Source of the DNA: an uncultured Ruminococcus sp.
Lineage (GTDB): Bacteria > Bacillota > Clostridia > Oscillospirales > Acutalibacteraceae
Length of the DNA: 26,494 bases
Reading direction: 5' to 3'
Assembly (NCBI GenBank): GCA_902803585.1
Contig: CADCQO010000306.1
Coordinates: forward strand, 1 to 26,494
The notes under the pieces are model-generated. The model was given only the letters and a program-made list of their open reading frames with translations. It did not search any database and had not been told where the DNA came from. The number at the start of each line of letters is the position of its first letter. Position 1 is the stretch's first letter. The translations under genes were made by a program, and so were the position numbers. Below, piece after piece: positions 18,401 through 23,728 of the stretch.

Positions 18401-21400
18401 GAATAGGGGTCATCTGTGCGTATTTCGGAAGCTGTTACGGTAAAGCCGTTCAGAGAATAAACACCGGCGTGTCTGACAAACGGAACATAGGCATTGATGA
18501 CACCTAACAAATCGGTGACATCTATACTTAAAGAGGAGTCGTTCAGTATCGAGATACCGCCTGTTGAACCAGCCAGCGCGCCTGAACGAACTTTTCCGCC
18601 AAAACCGCCGCCGTAAGTCCGTCCTCTTACGCTGTCAATGTTAAAGACTGCAAACTGCTTTTCTAAATCTCCAGTAGGACGGACAGCATCAGGATCATAA
18701 AGTTCCGACATCGTTTTCGTCCATTTGGGATCGTCAGGATCATCGACTGTGGCAATGGTTGAATTGTCTGTTGTACCGCTTTGCATATCTGCAGCAAAAC
18801 CGCCTGCGATGTCAGCATCTACATAACCGCCGTCTACAAATGTCACTGTACAGTTAGTATAAGAGGGTATCAGATAGCTGACGGCATGTAAAAGTCCTCC
18901 TTCAATACTCAGAAGGGTCTTTATGCCGTCAACATCGGAAACATCTGCCAGACCGCCTGTCTGCGATGTGCCGACAAAGCCGCCGCTGTATCCCTGTACA
19001 GCAGCCGCCCTGACCCATTTCAGTTTATCCGTATGACAATTGATGATCTCGGTGCTGTTGCTTTGTGAGATAAAGCCCGCTGCCGTGTACTGATAACCGG
19101 AGTTAGTGTGTCCGCTGCCCTTTGCTTCAACGGTAAATCCTTCGTCAATGCCTGTAACGTCTGAATCCGATATTTTGACATGAACTCCCTGTCCTATCGA
19201 CAAAAGGTTCTTGACGTTGATCACATTATTCAGACCTAAGAGGTTGATTGTCAGACCGCCTGAACTCACCAGATCACCGGGTCCTGCCGCACCGACAAAA
19301 CCGGCGGCTTTATTATTGGCTGCTTCAGCTTTCTGTATCTTTCGCAAATGAACCTTGTCAATTGTTCCGCCGAAAGCCATGCCGAAACCGCCCGCTGCAT
19401 AATCGCCCTGTGTATTGGAAGCTGTGCCGTAAGAAACAACAGTATAACCTTCGTCCACTCCTTCTGCGGTTACTTTGCTGACATGAAAGCTGACAAAGCT
19501 GCCTGCACTGAGCGCACCGTCAAGAACACCCGCCAGACTTACCGTTTCCATTTCTCCTGCAATACCGCCGGCATAATTACCGCCCGCCAGAACAGATTCC
19601 AGATTTTTCAGATAGTTCTCACGCTCTGTTTTTTCTGTCAGGTCGCTTTCATCCCAATAAGCGAGCTTACCCATATACTCCGCTGAGGACTCTGTCAGGT
19701 AAAGCCCCTGTCCTCTGCCTACAAGTCCGCCGACATAACTGCCGCCGCCCGATACACTGAACGTATTCATATCTATCTGACAGCCCATGATAGCCGATGG
19801 CACAAGACCCACCAGCGACAGCAGCTTCTGATTTGATCCTGCATCAGATGACAAAAGGTTCGTTCCGATTTGGCGGACAACGGATAAAAGACTGTTGTCG
19901 GCGGATTCATTTTTTCCGATACTGCTGAACCAGCCCACCGTTGACTGACCTGAAAATCCTCCGATATTGTTTCCCGTACCGCTGACAGACAGCGTATGGC
20001 TGACAGTGCCTGTGATATCACAATCAATCGCATAGCTCGCCGCCTGTGCGCCTGTGAACCCGCCAAGATAATGTCCGCCGTTTACTGTAACGGCAGAATT
20101 CTCTATACGGCAATCTTTCAGCAGACTTTGCGTCTGAAAGTTATTCATATCATTCAATTGCGAAATGATCTGTGTCACATCAAGCAAGTCCACACCCAGA
20201 CCTTCAAGTGTTCCCTTGACTTCCGCATCACGTTCAAGACCGGCAAAACCACCGCCGTAATTATCTGCCGAAATGGTGTAGGTGCTGTTTTTGATGTAAC
20301 TGTTTTCTATCTGTGTGCCTATCTGCAAACCCACAAATCCGCCGCTGCAGTTGGTATTGGTCTGACCGATCGTGCCGCTGAGATTTTCTGCGGTACAGTC
20401 GATAATATGCGGTTCAAGATATCCCGTAGGAATAAGATTTTTTAAAGGCAGGGCGTTCTCAAGCAATATTGTAATCAAATCCCCCAGACCAAGACCTGGA
20501 ATAACATTCAGCAAAGAAGCCAGTACATTTGTGACAAGGCCCAAAATCCGTGATAATCCGCTGTACTCCGTAACACCGTTAGTGTAGCCGACAAAACCGC
20601 CTGTGTTGTTTTTGTGGTTCTCTACTGTTACGCTGCCCGTTACGGAACAGTTGTCTATTTCTACATCTCCGACAATTCTTCCTGCAAAAGCCCCTGTTGA
20701 ATAAATGCTTGGATCGTTTACTCTTGCATTCAGCAATTGTTCCAGTGTATCCTTCAATGATAAATGCATACTGCCGAAAGAAAGGGCTGTTGTTGTCAGA
20801 TCAAGTAATCCGCCCACCAGCCAGCCCAGCCCGCTTGTCAGAGCACTTAATATTGTCTGGGTTTGTTGGGCGGTTGTCGCAGTATTATGTATCTCAACCT
20901 GATTCAGCTCCAGATTCTTTACTTTAACTGTACCTGCACTGACACCTATATTTGCTTGATTGATTTCATTGGTCACAGTCGCAAAAAAGCCGATGCCAAT
21001 GTATTTGTTGACCTCAATCGGCTGGTTCTGATTGACATATACGTTGGAAATAACAGCCCGTCTTGTTGCCGTAATTGCGTTGTCACCACTATCCCAGATT
21101 TTTTCGCCATTTTCTGCGATAGCTCCCGTCATACTGCCGCTGAACATTAAAGGTGTCCACGGAGCCGTCTGTCCTCCCAAATCAATGTCACGGAAAATAA
21201 TATAATTCGCCGTTTTAGTGTATTTTTCGCCAGTTTTCCAGCTCCCTGTAGGACTGTCTTTATTTAAAGAGGCGTGGGCTGCATCGGTATAAGGCTGTCC
21301 TGTTTCCTGATTTACACCCACATAGTATCTGGCTGGCTGGGTTTTATTGATCTGTTGAAAGCCATAGTTTCTGTAGCCGTTATGTTCCTCCGATAAGTCT

Positions 21401-22377
21401 GCATCTCCTCCGTATAACTGAATTAGTCTGCCATTATCGTCCGTATCAAGAACGTATCCGTTTGTAACCTGATAATCTGTCTGATAAACCGCTGAAAATA
21501 CATCTTTATCTGTACCGATTGCCCGAAGCTGTTCCTGATTGCCTATCAGTATATAGGTATCATTGCCGTCATTCAGCTTTTTGATAACCTGCCCCTGAAA
21601 ATCCCTGCCGTCATACTGGGAAGCGGCTGCTCTCAGCGGTGCACCCCTGTTTTGTACACGCACCGAAACAGACCTGTTTGTCAGATCTGAGGAAAAACCT
21701 TTTGCAATAACATAATTGTGCTTTCCGCTGTATGTCAGATAGTTTTCCTCTCCGTCCGGATATATCACAGTACCTGTGCCAAAAGTTGAGGTATCTGTAT
21801 CTCCGCTCATCACAGGCTGGTAATCGGCATCGTCCATCGTCATGACTGCCAGCTGCAAAGGATTGCAGAGATAAATCGTGTCATTCTCTTCAGAATACAG
21901 TGAAGAACCGTCCGCAGAAAAATTTCCAGTTATTTCGCCGGTGAAATTGTCAGGAATCCGCCAGCCGGTATGTCTGGGCAGAGTAATATCCTGTACAATC
22001 TGATACTCACAGTTCAATCCGTACACTACTGGGTTCCCGTCAGCGGAAAATATCCTTTCTCCTTCCCCCAGCCGATTAACAATATAATCGGCATCTGTTA
22101 CAGGCACACCACTTCCTACCATCAGCAGCTGACTGTAATGATAAATCAATATTTTTCCGCTCCGATATACAGACGGTTTCGCAGATTTTACTAATGGTGA
22201 GTCTGCATCCTCTTCCCAATCAGGCACTACATAATCAGCCGTCAGCGGATTTTCTGTCTGATTTCCCTGACTGACTGTATGATCCGTTTCCTGTGCCATA
22301 GCAGGTACTGCCATATTAAACAGCAGAACCACAACCAATACAACCGAAACCATGTGTAATAATTTGTGCTGATTCAT
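6442..22377 (-). CDS. Giant secreted multidomain surface protein (GLUG-like repeats, Cna-B/SpaA, CBM26-like modules)
   Basis: An uninterrupted gene for about 5,311 residues (roughly 570 kDa). Residues 1-28 are a signal peptide with likely cleavage after AMA. From about 590 to 2,362 run some 30 GG[FY]xG motifs of GLUG-like repeats. A Cna-B-like domain starts near 2,535 (Lys in IHKIW, Glu in YTVEE, Asn in ALITN, fitting an isopeptide bond), with SpaA-like domains near 2,680 and 2,820. From about 2,900 to 4,530 lie about 11 tandem beta modules, at least three with the WPG and VIFN hallmarks of starch-binding module 26. SpaA-like domains return near 4,690 (YYFEEIEAPSGY near 4,812), then a pilin-like domain near 4,880. 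No LPXTG, C-terminal membrane helix, SLH or dockerin is visible. ATG at 22377 is chosen over GTG at 22386 because AGGAAG lies eight bases before the ATG and overlaps the GTG. Adhesion or glycan binding is inferred. Confidence 0.9.
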   Translation of the reverse strand: MNQHKLLHMVSVVLVVVLLFNMAVPAMAQETDHTVSQGNQTENPLTADYVVPDWEEDADSPLVKSAKPSVYRSGKILIYHYSQLLMVGSGVPVTDADYIVNRLGEGERIFSADGNPVVYGLNCEYQIVQDITLPRHTGWRIPDNFTGEITGNFSADGSSLYSEENDTIYLCNPLQLAVMTMDDADYQPVMSGDTDTSTFGTGTVIYPDGEENYLTYSGKHNYVIAKGFSSDLTNRSVSVRVQNRGAPLRAAASQYDGRDFQGQVIKKLNDGNDTYILIGNQEQLRAIGTDKDVFSAVYQTDYQVTNGYVLDTDDNGRLIQLYGGDADLSEEHNGYRNYGFQQINKTQPARYYVGVNQETGQPYTDAAHASLNKDSPTGSWKTGEKYTKTANYIIFRDIDLGGQTAPWTPLMFSGSMTGAIAENGEKIWDSGDNAITATRRAVISNVYVNQNQPIEVNKYIGIGFFATVTNEINQANIGVSAGTVKVKNLELNQVEIHNTATTAQQTQTILSALTSGLGWLVGGLLDLTTTALSFGSMHLSLKDTLEQLLNARVNDPSIYSTGAFAGRIVGDVEIDNCSVTGSVTVENHKNNTGGFVGYTNGVTEYSGLSRILGLVTNVLASLLNVIPGLGLGDLITILLENALPLKNLIPTGYLEPHIIDCTAENLSGTIGQTNTNCSGGFVGLQIGTQIENSYIKNSTYTISADNYGGGFAGLERDAEVKGTLEGLGVDLLDVTQIISQLNDMNNFQTQSLLKDCRIENSAVTVNGGHYLGGFTGAQAASYAIDCDITGTVSHTLSVSGTGNNIGGFSGQSTVGWFSSIGKNESADNSLLSVVRQIGTNLLSSDAGSNQKLLSLVGLVPSAIMGCQIDMNTFSVSGGGSYVGGLVGRGQGLYLTESSAEYMGKLAYWDESDLTEKTERENYLKNLESVLAGGNYAGGIAGEMETVSLAGVLDGALSAGSFVSFHVSKVTAEGVDEGYTVVSYGTASNTQGDYAAGGFGMAFGGTIDKVHLRKIQKAEAANNKAAGFVGAAGPGDLVSSGGLTINLLGLNNVINVKNLLSIGQGVHVKISDSDVTGIDEGFTVEAKGSGHTNSGYQYTAAGFISQSNSTEIINCHTDKLKWVRAAAVQGYSGGFVGTSQTGGLADVSDVDGIKTLLSIEGGLLHAVSYLIPSYTNCTVTFVDGGYVDADIAGGFAADMQSGTTDNSTIATVDDPDDPKWTKTMSELYDPDAVRPTGDLEKQFAVFNIDSVRGRTYGGGFGGKVRSGALAGSTGGISILNDSSLSIDVTDLLGVINAYVPFVRHAGVYSLNGFTVTASEIRTDDPYSGSAGGFIGFASGAQISHSDVYRLKHTNVTPPEDLEGVPGSSYFDNTKSTYAVVGGHYAGGYVGDMDIGDAASVGSGLKILKNNIQLTNILSALSVVVTTIEHSDVQGAGGGFSVISDGTDANGKVGMAGGYAGAVYGGHIQNSHCKNFYYIIGQQMAGGYVGNMQPGNVANLLDDGSVLSNLIDLDSSVASLVEDFIPTIRNSTTACVPCGGAVRAQAASDQGHQRGCAGGYCGHNEGGHIWGLNDATWKDQNDGKDPITGLTVTNLLTGETDYNIGRYTGEQHISTAWRIRSVYGYEYAGGFTGYMESADTADTGNIKLLGGLIKVDNILNALSAVYPTDKHTAVYGPLRNMDTDIWNTWVRYIGQYGGYGIELAHEGTVTTQTELDEKLSKYIYGCNVAAGRSVHETMLITEGGIAGGYIGYMVTGVISDGQTYDMKHIRAMRSAGGYAGKMKSGGAAEFGNTNILGLNLNVGSLVQAVQVFVPTIRSGTVHGWQSGMTVTAFGTDFIHHCGYAGGYVGSAYGAQIWGDKGVNDGEATGCDVTNLRFVRGTNAVGGYAGMSTAASVADVNTNSSKGFLQKVLNSLISTPSNLASVLQATITTIRRAEVNPDNENYGFIVEGINSKPRFAGGFAGSLEAAVIGSRKGESRITVNGVRGVYGKYYAGGFVGLADVGSVASVSSTEAEGGGTSILSLIKAGSVDVLDVFRTYIYYSDVSGVEEGMIVRASVSAPEGILSETRYSGAAGGFGGGVMNGSVKNSNVTNLNAVSGLNYSGGFIGHMGKNGAVDVDSAAVSGLLGLTAGVLDIFGTVVDYCSVTGIEAGFVVSSSSGAQPIAGGFAGYGDVSQIKNSTAGSLKQVYSDEIAGGFIGKTNMNYLIEVEADSPLVQIILGILNSLLKILRVHRLEEIDLLNTDNLLSSLGITNLLGLKLLSDGDLLYVNLFGLRVGVTILDRSEDGKTGTAVVTIGDSSVALPYNEDGIDTSTQNAEAVVNLIKGNRTRVSSCSVTGIDIGYDVYGGGASDTTDGSGTNGCAGGFVGYNYEGKFSDDTMIYCDVVRGTAKKTGPFSGETYLKSVYSFNTLESIEGGNNRYSVYRETELTYALTNSHEQIGNTAVEDTGTSTTYNRFDVVYLTPPIVPNQNETYDKIFEKWKDAKLASDASGTGETNIDVYKSSAKAVLMLDTPTQKNPESLIPQPEEIQDVCSETIRFTIHKIWNDNDNAEEKRPLFIRVRLTQHWLNPDGTKYMEGNVPKKEIYRDKQVIPDMDTGGWFTLAQNVHGHQDTAVWTRVIEGLPVIAYQYDEQTGEILTDPATGEKIVDHYYTYTVEEDDISGYISTIDDEESDTAALITNIPGDKITLKKTDSTTLAAITSSRATFYLLRFAQMTAQEMMENDTILKNADTLEDLAERYEKAYGPYQTDDSGKLIVSENDMTDINNDFGNYVYFFYEVQAPYGYERDNSLTYKDANGNTRNKFFTVSGDVAIAYPNVRKTAYVNVFKTNQNGGGLLGAVFELYFKENIIPPTYTFNDPYVTPTPEPSIEANSNTLQIPQPAEGNVSETKTYHYTYTYQAESAPSAEEKNWILPRTDNDYIYFRDYNEGTAAEWDDVENREKNRKYWLYTYLGDNDHGQILEIDYNHDYWFAAQFSGAGKQTVEYAVWERFVDDTVGDMNTIVWKIQPPDGYNKVRFCLYKNNNCVRTTKEIEFQLGDIFHKNGWGEIYREEYGNRCYFNVPVIKEANWSTYYNTGAPADKRMAAASSLKQADRYTPTQQKIIFHCNSHEVWHNIHIEFFRQQGENYVPVGQSFPGYMMEPYAYAGSDYRLNHFLTYELTIPVDATHFRVNNGIDLSSVKGSFSVESAGQSPYAYRSEITELFSSTNKNGRKNYGNYFRLNGDKADVDNISAVLLTTWDNYTQYGDKWNETYTADSVESDYDYIYFEKPDDWNDHVYAYFYGGGDLRRDNWQRACYSVWPGIAPAASDYTTDGGIQYHSDIYTYTYQNSLYGYGNTVPDAHIADAPESTFTDAGGKVVYKFRIPLGDRKNYSKVIFNDGLISKNGGHETGVITYSAGYLYKSNGSSAQHYENKPTVSYQQRGDRLCIKNTANWDDIHIIFYDEDGTQILQGGKGYIMKYSGQQDNKQYFSIPIPSAAAKFSLNTGCNSYSNSTGIQTYRKTPIYDILRKVDAGYADNTRADYTKDGMVFELTADGTNGILSRTSPDFLMSVDVQTHTEGTAQQDSQIDYEKRGDVLYIRNTAGWTIGQPDISGSGGGKIVFYDADHQPIRAAASNVSGNGTYTLIQTIEESAEQSEANTGSAGNSKEWYTIEIPRDAVSFRLTAPQPTGEYPVYPLVSSNTGTSDSRTTGGMYYETSGTDSLSLLWPTFHSNAPDTSDEIFSAEADNGQRGDTLYIVCADKSSWNHMTVTFYDADNVPIPNVNGDTAISAKELGTLSFASGGTAPIDGVSTSEADAAGTWFRAAIPSGAVSFTVTGEKAGVERTTQKAAIYELHPKLSRYRKEYTLGDMQYRIDDSTDISPIPMKLLYPIFTQDDVYTLEGHEDISTESGTTKIDETMISGYMNAAAVTAPAVSESAPENPLPVLYGTDTNNVTYEWKEGTAGDGKLRFDNTNLNWGTVYAYFYNGSSYVEHSWPGIPMEGSGILSVDVPDGAAHVIFNIGSDDDNYKQDEELNTINNRGKNMIFTPTYQTATDQYLYVRIAEVNALYGDANSGQIRAYFYNSSDDQNTTWLDSPIGDDFNEGGSFDYYASGSTQVTRSASYQPEDRYGMISVLNTSENGTAPEPITEGTADRNNFIYIDTAMEDPYIMFYSTHEGISGTEIGGAVNAANGLAKAGIRLKQMQNAASPYRIRLPKNACSFRVTDGGSNTPVGTAVNLYETDYDVTIQQGTDDITVTLPKFHHAGTTFTVSTDDVPVVTVNSLRSGFTAPTRKITDPLNPRTDIDYIYFTDTENWAVNNTMYAYYYGGADGEYAAWPGVRAEYAAVNTGTNAPTAYVDNSGIKVYLFQLPKESDGKYPYVIFHNGSLPDRKITEAVPILDKTGSYTGGMNYSASSVMSNNYGRNGTSADSALIPAYETECVQKTDEPTVICHTSGSNRYIFLVNNGTYQLIENDGTRYALDDMHVAFYDKDRRFIGTSAGYRPDKLLNQKYEGSDVYRIKVPSDAVFFEVNNGQTKGTGTENHYRTSEMKTITANGLYRFVKEGTQNSDYWDCGSDTAPVTTAALDKYPYFLELVNNIPMDDEETPDIQNYDVHLATVVTGEDGRQEKIIWLKRNKAGNEVDEEYLDHDLSDIWSEENPDAKVKEVRVKKWGSYYWLETEAPAGYKLSNEQYAFVIDAEKAEMAMFTTDIVDEIISGQVMLIKTAKEQVGDKTVGARLPGAKFRLVSADDPDSAITLAKKLNQSVYCYIPTDPEELALLIESGKYEMEDSALKEYNISDVVTGQYDTDKAPVTDTNGRIRIENLPWGNYYFEEIEAPSGYVPTDSYHTDENDVPQNNRLYFSVGQNNVLKTMTCADEMDPAYLRLYEHINEWRPSEWGNPNFIFKITQTGYYKNAADIEAIDSGKTFFVSLTVNDDEKRTDGLLTHVNPDYDYRVWYEEGTVEPEYEGVYHIDAEGRIRLEPGTYEITRVPVSRYEFVENTYKLDNEPNSVYEGDNRTEVEKMTVEIPAGRTAIVHYYDKVGYYDKSSKTDTNINRFYLLDENKQNVAVKGIRIEDYHQTGRTGENADTDAASDQLTVPLDRLKAYVVYLDGSERLMSETEKQALDITYLLSNNNGERLNDFAFSDGSVIIRNVSRHANNVYTLNAAYNGFQTKFDLVLERSSEISTVSTFSRKVLFCADYADGTIPENEHTNISWFNDVRNGENIRTAQYELTFVVQENEIVDIYHNGGSVKTDDTVTFASAVSKILTPTDDTFFTINEAYKDLYVFDSWFKISTDDVQSTDYASYNALASYIIAHSAEQTPIVLAAHLRKAE
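8780..13640 (-). repeat. Tandem carbohydrate-binding-like (CBM26-like) modules in the giant protein
   Basis: About 11 beta-rich modules of 90-180 residues. Each follows the plan: (Y)(I/L)YF/I...W, then VYAYFY or IxFYD, then often a WPG or PG(I/Y) turn, then an edge strand of the form (Y/F)xxxIPxxAxxFxxN or VIFN(D). The clearest copies lie near 12475-12580 (VYAYFYGGGD, YSVWPGI, KVIFNDG), 10445-10535 (VYAYFYNGSS, SWPGIPM, HVIFNIG) and 9300-9515 (MYAYYYGGAD, AAWPGV, YVIFHNG). This pattern matches starch-binding module 26 as I know it. The other copies are diverged and lack the WPG turn, so their binding ability is uncertain. Confidence 0.65.
13840..14775 (-). other. Cna-B / SpaA-like domain block in the giant protein
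   Basis: Residues about 2,535-2,845. It contains one Cna-B-like domain (RFTIHKIWNDND to ITNIPG), then KITLKKTDSTTL, which starts a SpaA-like domain ending near YEVQAPYGYERD, then YVNVFKTNQNGGGLLGAVFEL, which starts a second SpaA-like domain. Such prealbumin-like domains act as rigid stalks in Gram-positive adhesins, often held by Lys-Asn isopeptide bonds. Confidence 0.75.
15270..20620 (-). repeat. GLUG-like repeat region inside the giant gene (about 30 GG[FY]xG motifs)
   Basis: The motif (A/S/T/G)GG[FY]xG recurs about 30 times, at approximately 20597, 20336, 20246, 20056, 19945, 19722, 19556, 19380, 19289, 19075, 18976, 18797, 18600, 18380, 18217, 18010, 17919, 17706, 17490, 17136, 17046, 16848, 16723, 16500, 16398, 16150, 16068, 15883, 15797 and 15288. 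A few copies are degenerate (AAGF, GGLVG). Spacings are often about 90 then about 200 bases, so the real unit is a pair of motifs. Many pairs are preceded by a Leu/Ile/Val-rich segment followed by a (T)V(T/S)G(I/V)(D/E)xGFxV strand. The DNA copies are diverged, so this is an old protein-level repeat, not a recent tandem duplication. Confidence 0.85.
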
Positions 22378-22523
22378 TCTTATCACTTCCTGTTACAATA
22401 ATGTTAAAATAGCAGTATTTTACCAAAATGCCACTCCTGTTCGCATACAAACAATCATCGTTCTGAAACTATAAACCGTTAATAAACATAATCACATTTT
22501 TGGAAATACTACACAATTAAATT

Positions 22524-22561
22524 AAACAATTTTATATTGTTTGTACACTACTTATTGTACA
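22524..22561. promoter_or_regulatory. Operator-like direct and inverted repeats at the giant gene promoter
   Basis: Two copies of TTGTACA (22541-22547 and 22555-22561) lie 14 bases apart in direct orientation; the second overlaps the -10 hexamer. Next to them is a perfect inverted repeat, AAACAAT (22524-22530) and ATTGTTT (22536-22542), with a five-base centre, placed at about +3 to +22 of the predicted transcript. A third TTGTACA is at 22714-22720. The arrangement suggests binding sites for a regulator; no known consensus was recognised. Confidence 0.4.
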
Positions 22562-22582
22562 TGGTAACGGCAGTATATTCAA
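22554..22582 (-). promoter_or_regulatory. Candidate sigma-A promoter of the giant gene
   Basis: On the minus strand, TTGAAT (22582-22577), a 17-base spacer, then TACAAT (22559-22554). Transcription would start near 22546 and give a leader of about 170 bases before the ATG at 22377. Confidence 0.5.
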
Positions 22583-22821
22583 GTCAAAACTCTTATTTTT
22601 TAAATAGGTAATTACACAATTATTCAATAAGCGAGATAGCTTTTTTTATATATTTTCCACTCATCAAAATATTCACTATAAATAATAAATAAAGATTTCA
22701 GGCACATTTTTTGTTGTACAATATTATCCTTGATAGAAACTAAAGTATCAATATCAGAAAAAATTCTGTAAATATCTGCTGTCTGTGGTCTAAAGGTACA
22801 TTTCAATATTCACATAAAATA
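22583..22821. other. AT-rich intergenic stretch with no supported gene
   Basis: This part of the 527-base gap between the giant gene and the next minus-strand gene is clearly more AT-rich than the flanking genes. It holds one 60-codon minus-strand frame (22624-22806) that starts at TTG, has no ribosome site and matches no family I know. It may be a decayed remnant or a long upstream control region. Confidence 0.5.
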
Positions 22822-22869
22822 TGACAGGAAAGAGATTGTCCGTTATCTGGGGCAATCTCTTTCCTGTCA
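22822..22869 (-). terminator. Strong hairpin, probable terminator of the SOD-like operon
   Basis: TGACAGGAAAGAGATTG (22822-22838) pairs perfectly over 17 bp with CAATCTCTTTCCTGTCA (22853-22869), and three further pairs close an eight-base loop. On the minus strand it is followed by ATATTTTATG, a modest T-rich tract, 35 bases after the stop of the 91-codon gene. Confidence 0.65.
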
Positions 22870-22904
22870 ATGGGATTTCTGGTTTTTAAATTCCCTTTGT
22901 CATG

Positions 22905-23180
22905 TCAAATATCCTGTAAATCTGCCGCTGGTATATCATTTTCTATATTATCTCTTGCCAGATCATTATCAATTACCGGATAAGCATCAGATATTGTTCG
23001 CTCCGTCTGGTGGGGTGTTGTGTGAAAAACCTTTTGTGACGGTGCTTTTGTTCCTGCAATGACAGGAGCAGCTTTTTCCTTGCCTCGTTTCGCTTTACCC
23101 TGTATTTCGGGTACAGCAGCAGCGGTGTTTTCCGGCTTGGTATGGGTTCTTTCGGGTCGCTTCATTCCCTGCTTTGCCAT
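22905..23180 (-). CDS. Small basic conserved-looking protein of unknown function
   Basis: A 91-residue protein starting MAKQGMKRPERTHTKPEN, then a Pro-, Ala- and Lys-rich middle (VPEIQGKAKRGKEKA) and a polar C-terminal segment ending YPVIDNDLARDNIENDIPAADLQDI. It has no membrane segment or signal peptide. The start at 23180 is chosen because GAGGGG stands six bases before that ATG; the longer open frame, up to 23264, overlaps the SOD-like gene and has no ribosome site. It lies 40 bases after the SOD-like gene and is probably cotranscribed with it. It looks like a conserved hypothetical of Clostridia and may be largely unstructured; I can name no function. Its first residues resemble those of the SOD-like protein (Q-x-x-K/R-RP-D/E). 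Confidence 0.7.
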   Translation of the reverse strand: MAKQGMKRPERTHTKPENTAAAVPEIQGKAKRGKEKAAPVIAGTKAPSQKVFHTTPHQTERTISDAYPVIDNDLARDNIENDIPAADLQDI

Positions 23181-23220
23181 ATTTATCCCCTCGTGATTAG
23201 TATGGTCATACGGAACTTTT

Positions 23221-23661
23221 TTATCCCCGTCTGATGACACCGCAAGCGATTTTTTCTCCTGCATCTCCTGAAGGCTGTGTGCGGAAATCGTCTGTTCCGC
23301 CGTGTATCACGACCGTTTTTCCGATGATATCCCGCACGTTGAAACGGTCTGTTCTGAATTCCATATAGGCATTACCTGAACAGGAAAGCAGTGGCGGCAT
23401 ATCGCCGTCGTGTAACGGATGAGGCTGTTTTTCAGGGTTGTAATGGCCTCCTGTCTTCGGAAAACCTTCCCCTTCACAGCTTTCGCCTTCATGGATATGG
23501 AAACCGTAAAACATCGCTTTTGTATCCGGCAAACGTGAAACCGATGCGTGTACAATGACACCGTTTCTTGTCTGATAAAATAATACCTGTCCGCAGACAG
23601 GTGCAAATTTTTTCCCGCCTTTTATGACAGCCCTCGCATCGGGGCGTCTGTTTTGCCACAT
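23221..23661 (-). CDS. Cu/Zn superoxide dismutase family protein, cytoplasmic
   Basis: A 146-residue protein with the SodC fold signature. Likely copper ligands are H55 and H57 (FHIHEG), H73 (GGHYNP, bridging) and H120 (VVIHGG). Likely zinc ligands are H73, H81, H84 and D87 (HPLHDGD). Cys62 and Cys140 match the conserved disulfide pair. The active-site arginine near the C terminus (AGSRLACGV in animal SOD1) is replaced by lysine (AGEKIACGV, K137), which keeps the charge. Bacterial SodC is normally exported, but no signal peptide is present, so it is probably cytoplasmic. It would turn superoxide into H2O2 and O2 if metallated; a metal-handling role is the alternative. The ribosome site GGGAGGG lies six bases before the ATG. 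It is first in a two-gene unit and diverges from the DUF421 gene. Confidence 0.9.
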   Translation of the reverse strand: MWQNRRPDARAVIKGGKKFAPVCGQVLFYQTRNGVIVHASVSRLPDTKAMFYGFHIHEGESCEGEGFPKTGGHYNPEKQPHPLHDGDMPPLLSCSGNAYMEFRTDRFNVRDIIGKTVVIHGGTDDFRTQPSGDAGEKIACGVIRRG

Positions 23662-23728
23662 ATTTATCCCTCCCGAAAGATACTATGCAGATTTCTTACC
23701 GTTTATACGTCCGGCGGTACGGAATACA

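Noticed and set aside
15270..20620. Recent tandem DNA duplication in the GLUG-like region
   Set aside because: Repeat copies are similar as protein motifs but diverged in DNA and in spacing, so no long near-identical DNA repeats were seen.
22378..22386. GTG at 22386 as the start of the giant gene
   Set aside because: AGGAAG overlaps this GTG and is correctly spaced only for the ATG at 22377, which also gives a cleaner signal peptide.
22624..22806. 60-codon minus-strand ORF in the AT-rich gap upstream of the giant gene
   Set aside because: It starts at TTG, has no ribosome site, has low-complexity AT-rich codons and resembles no family I know. It may be a chance frame or a decayed remnant.
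23181..23264. Longer form of the 91-residue protein starting at 23264
   Set aside because: It would overlap the end of the SOD-like gene and has no ribosome site; GAGGGG six bases before 23180 marks the internal start.
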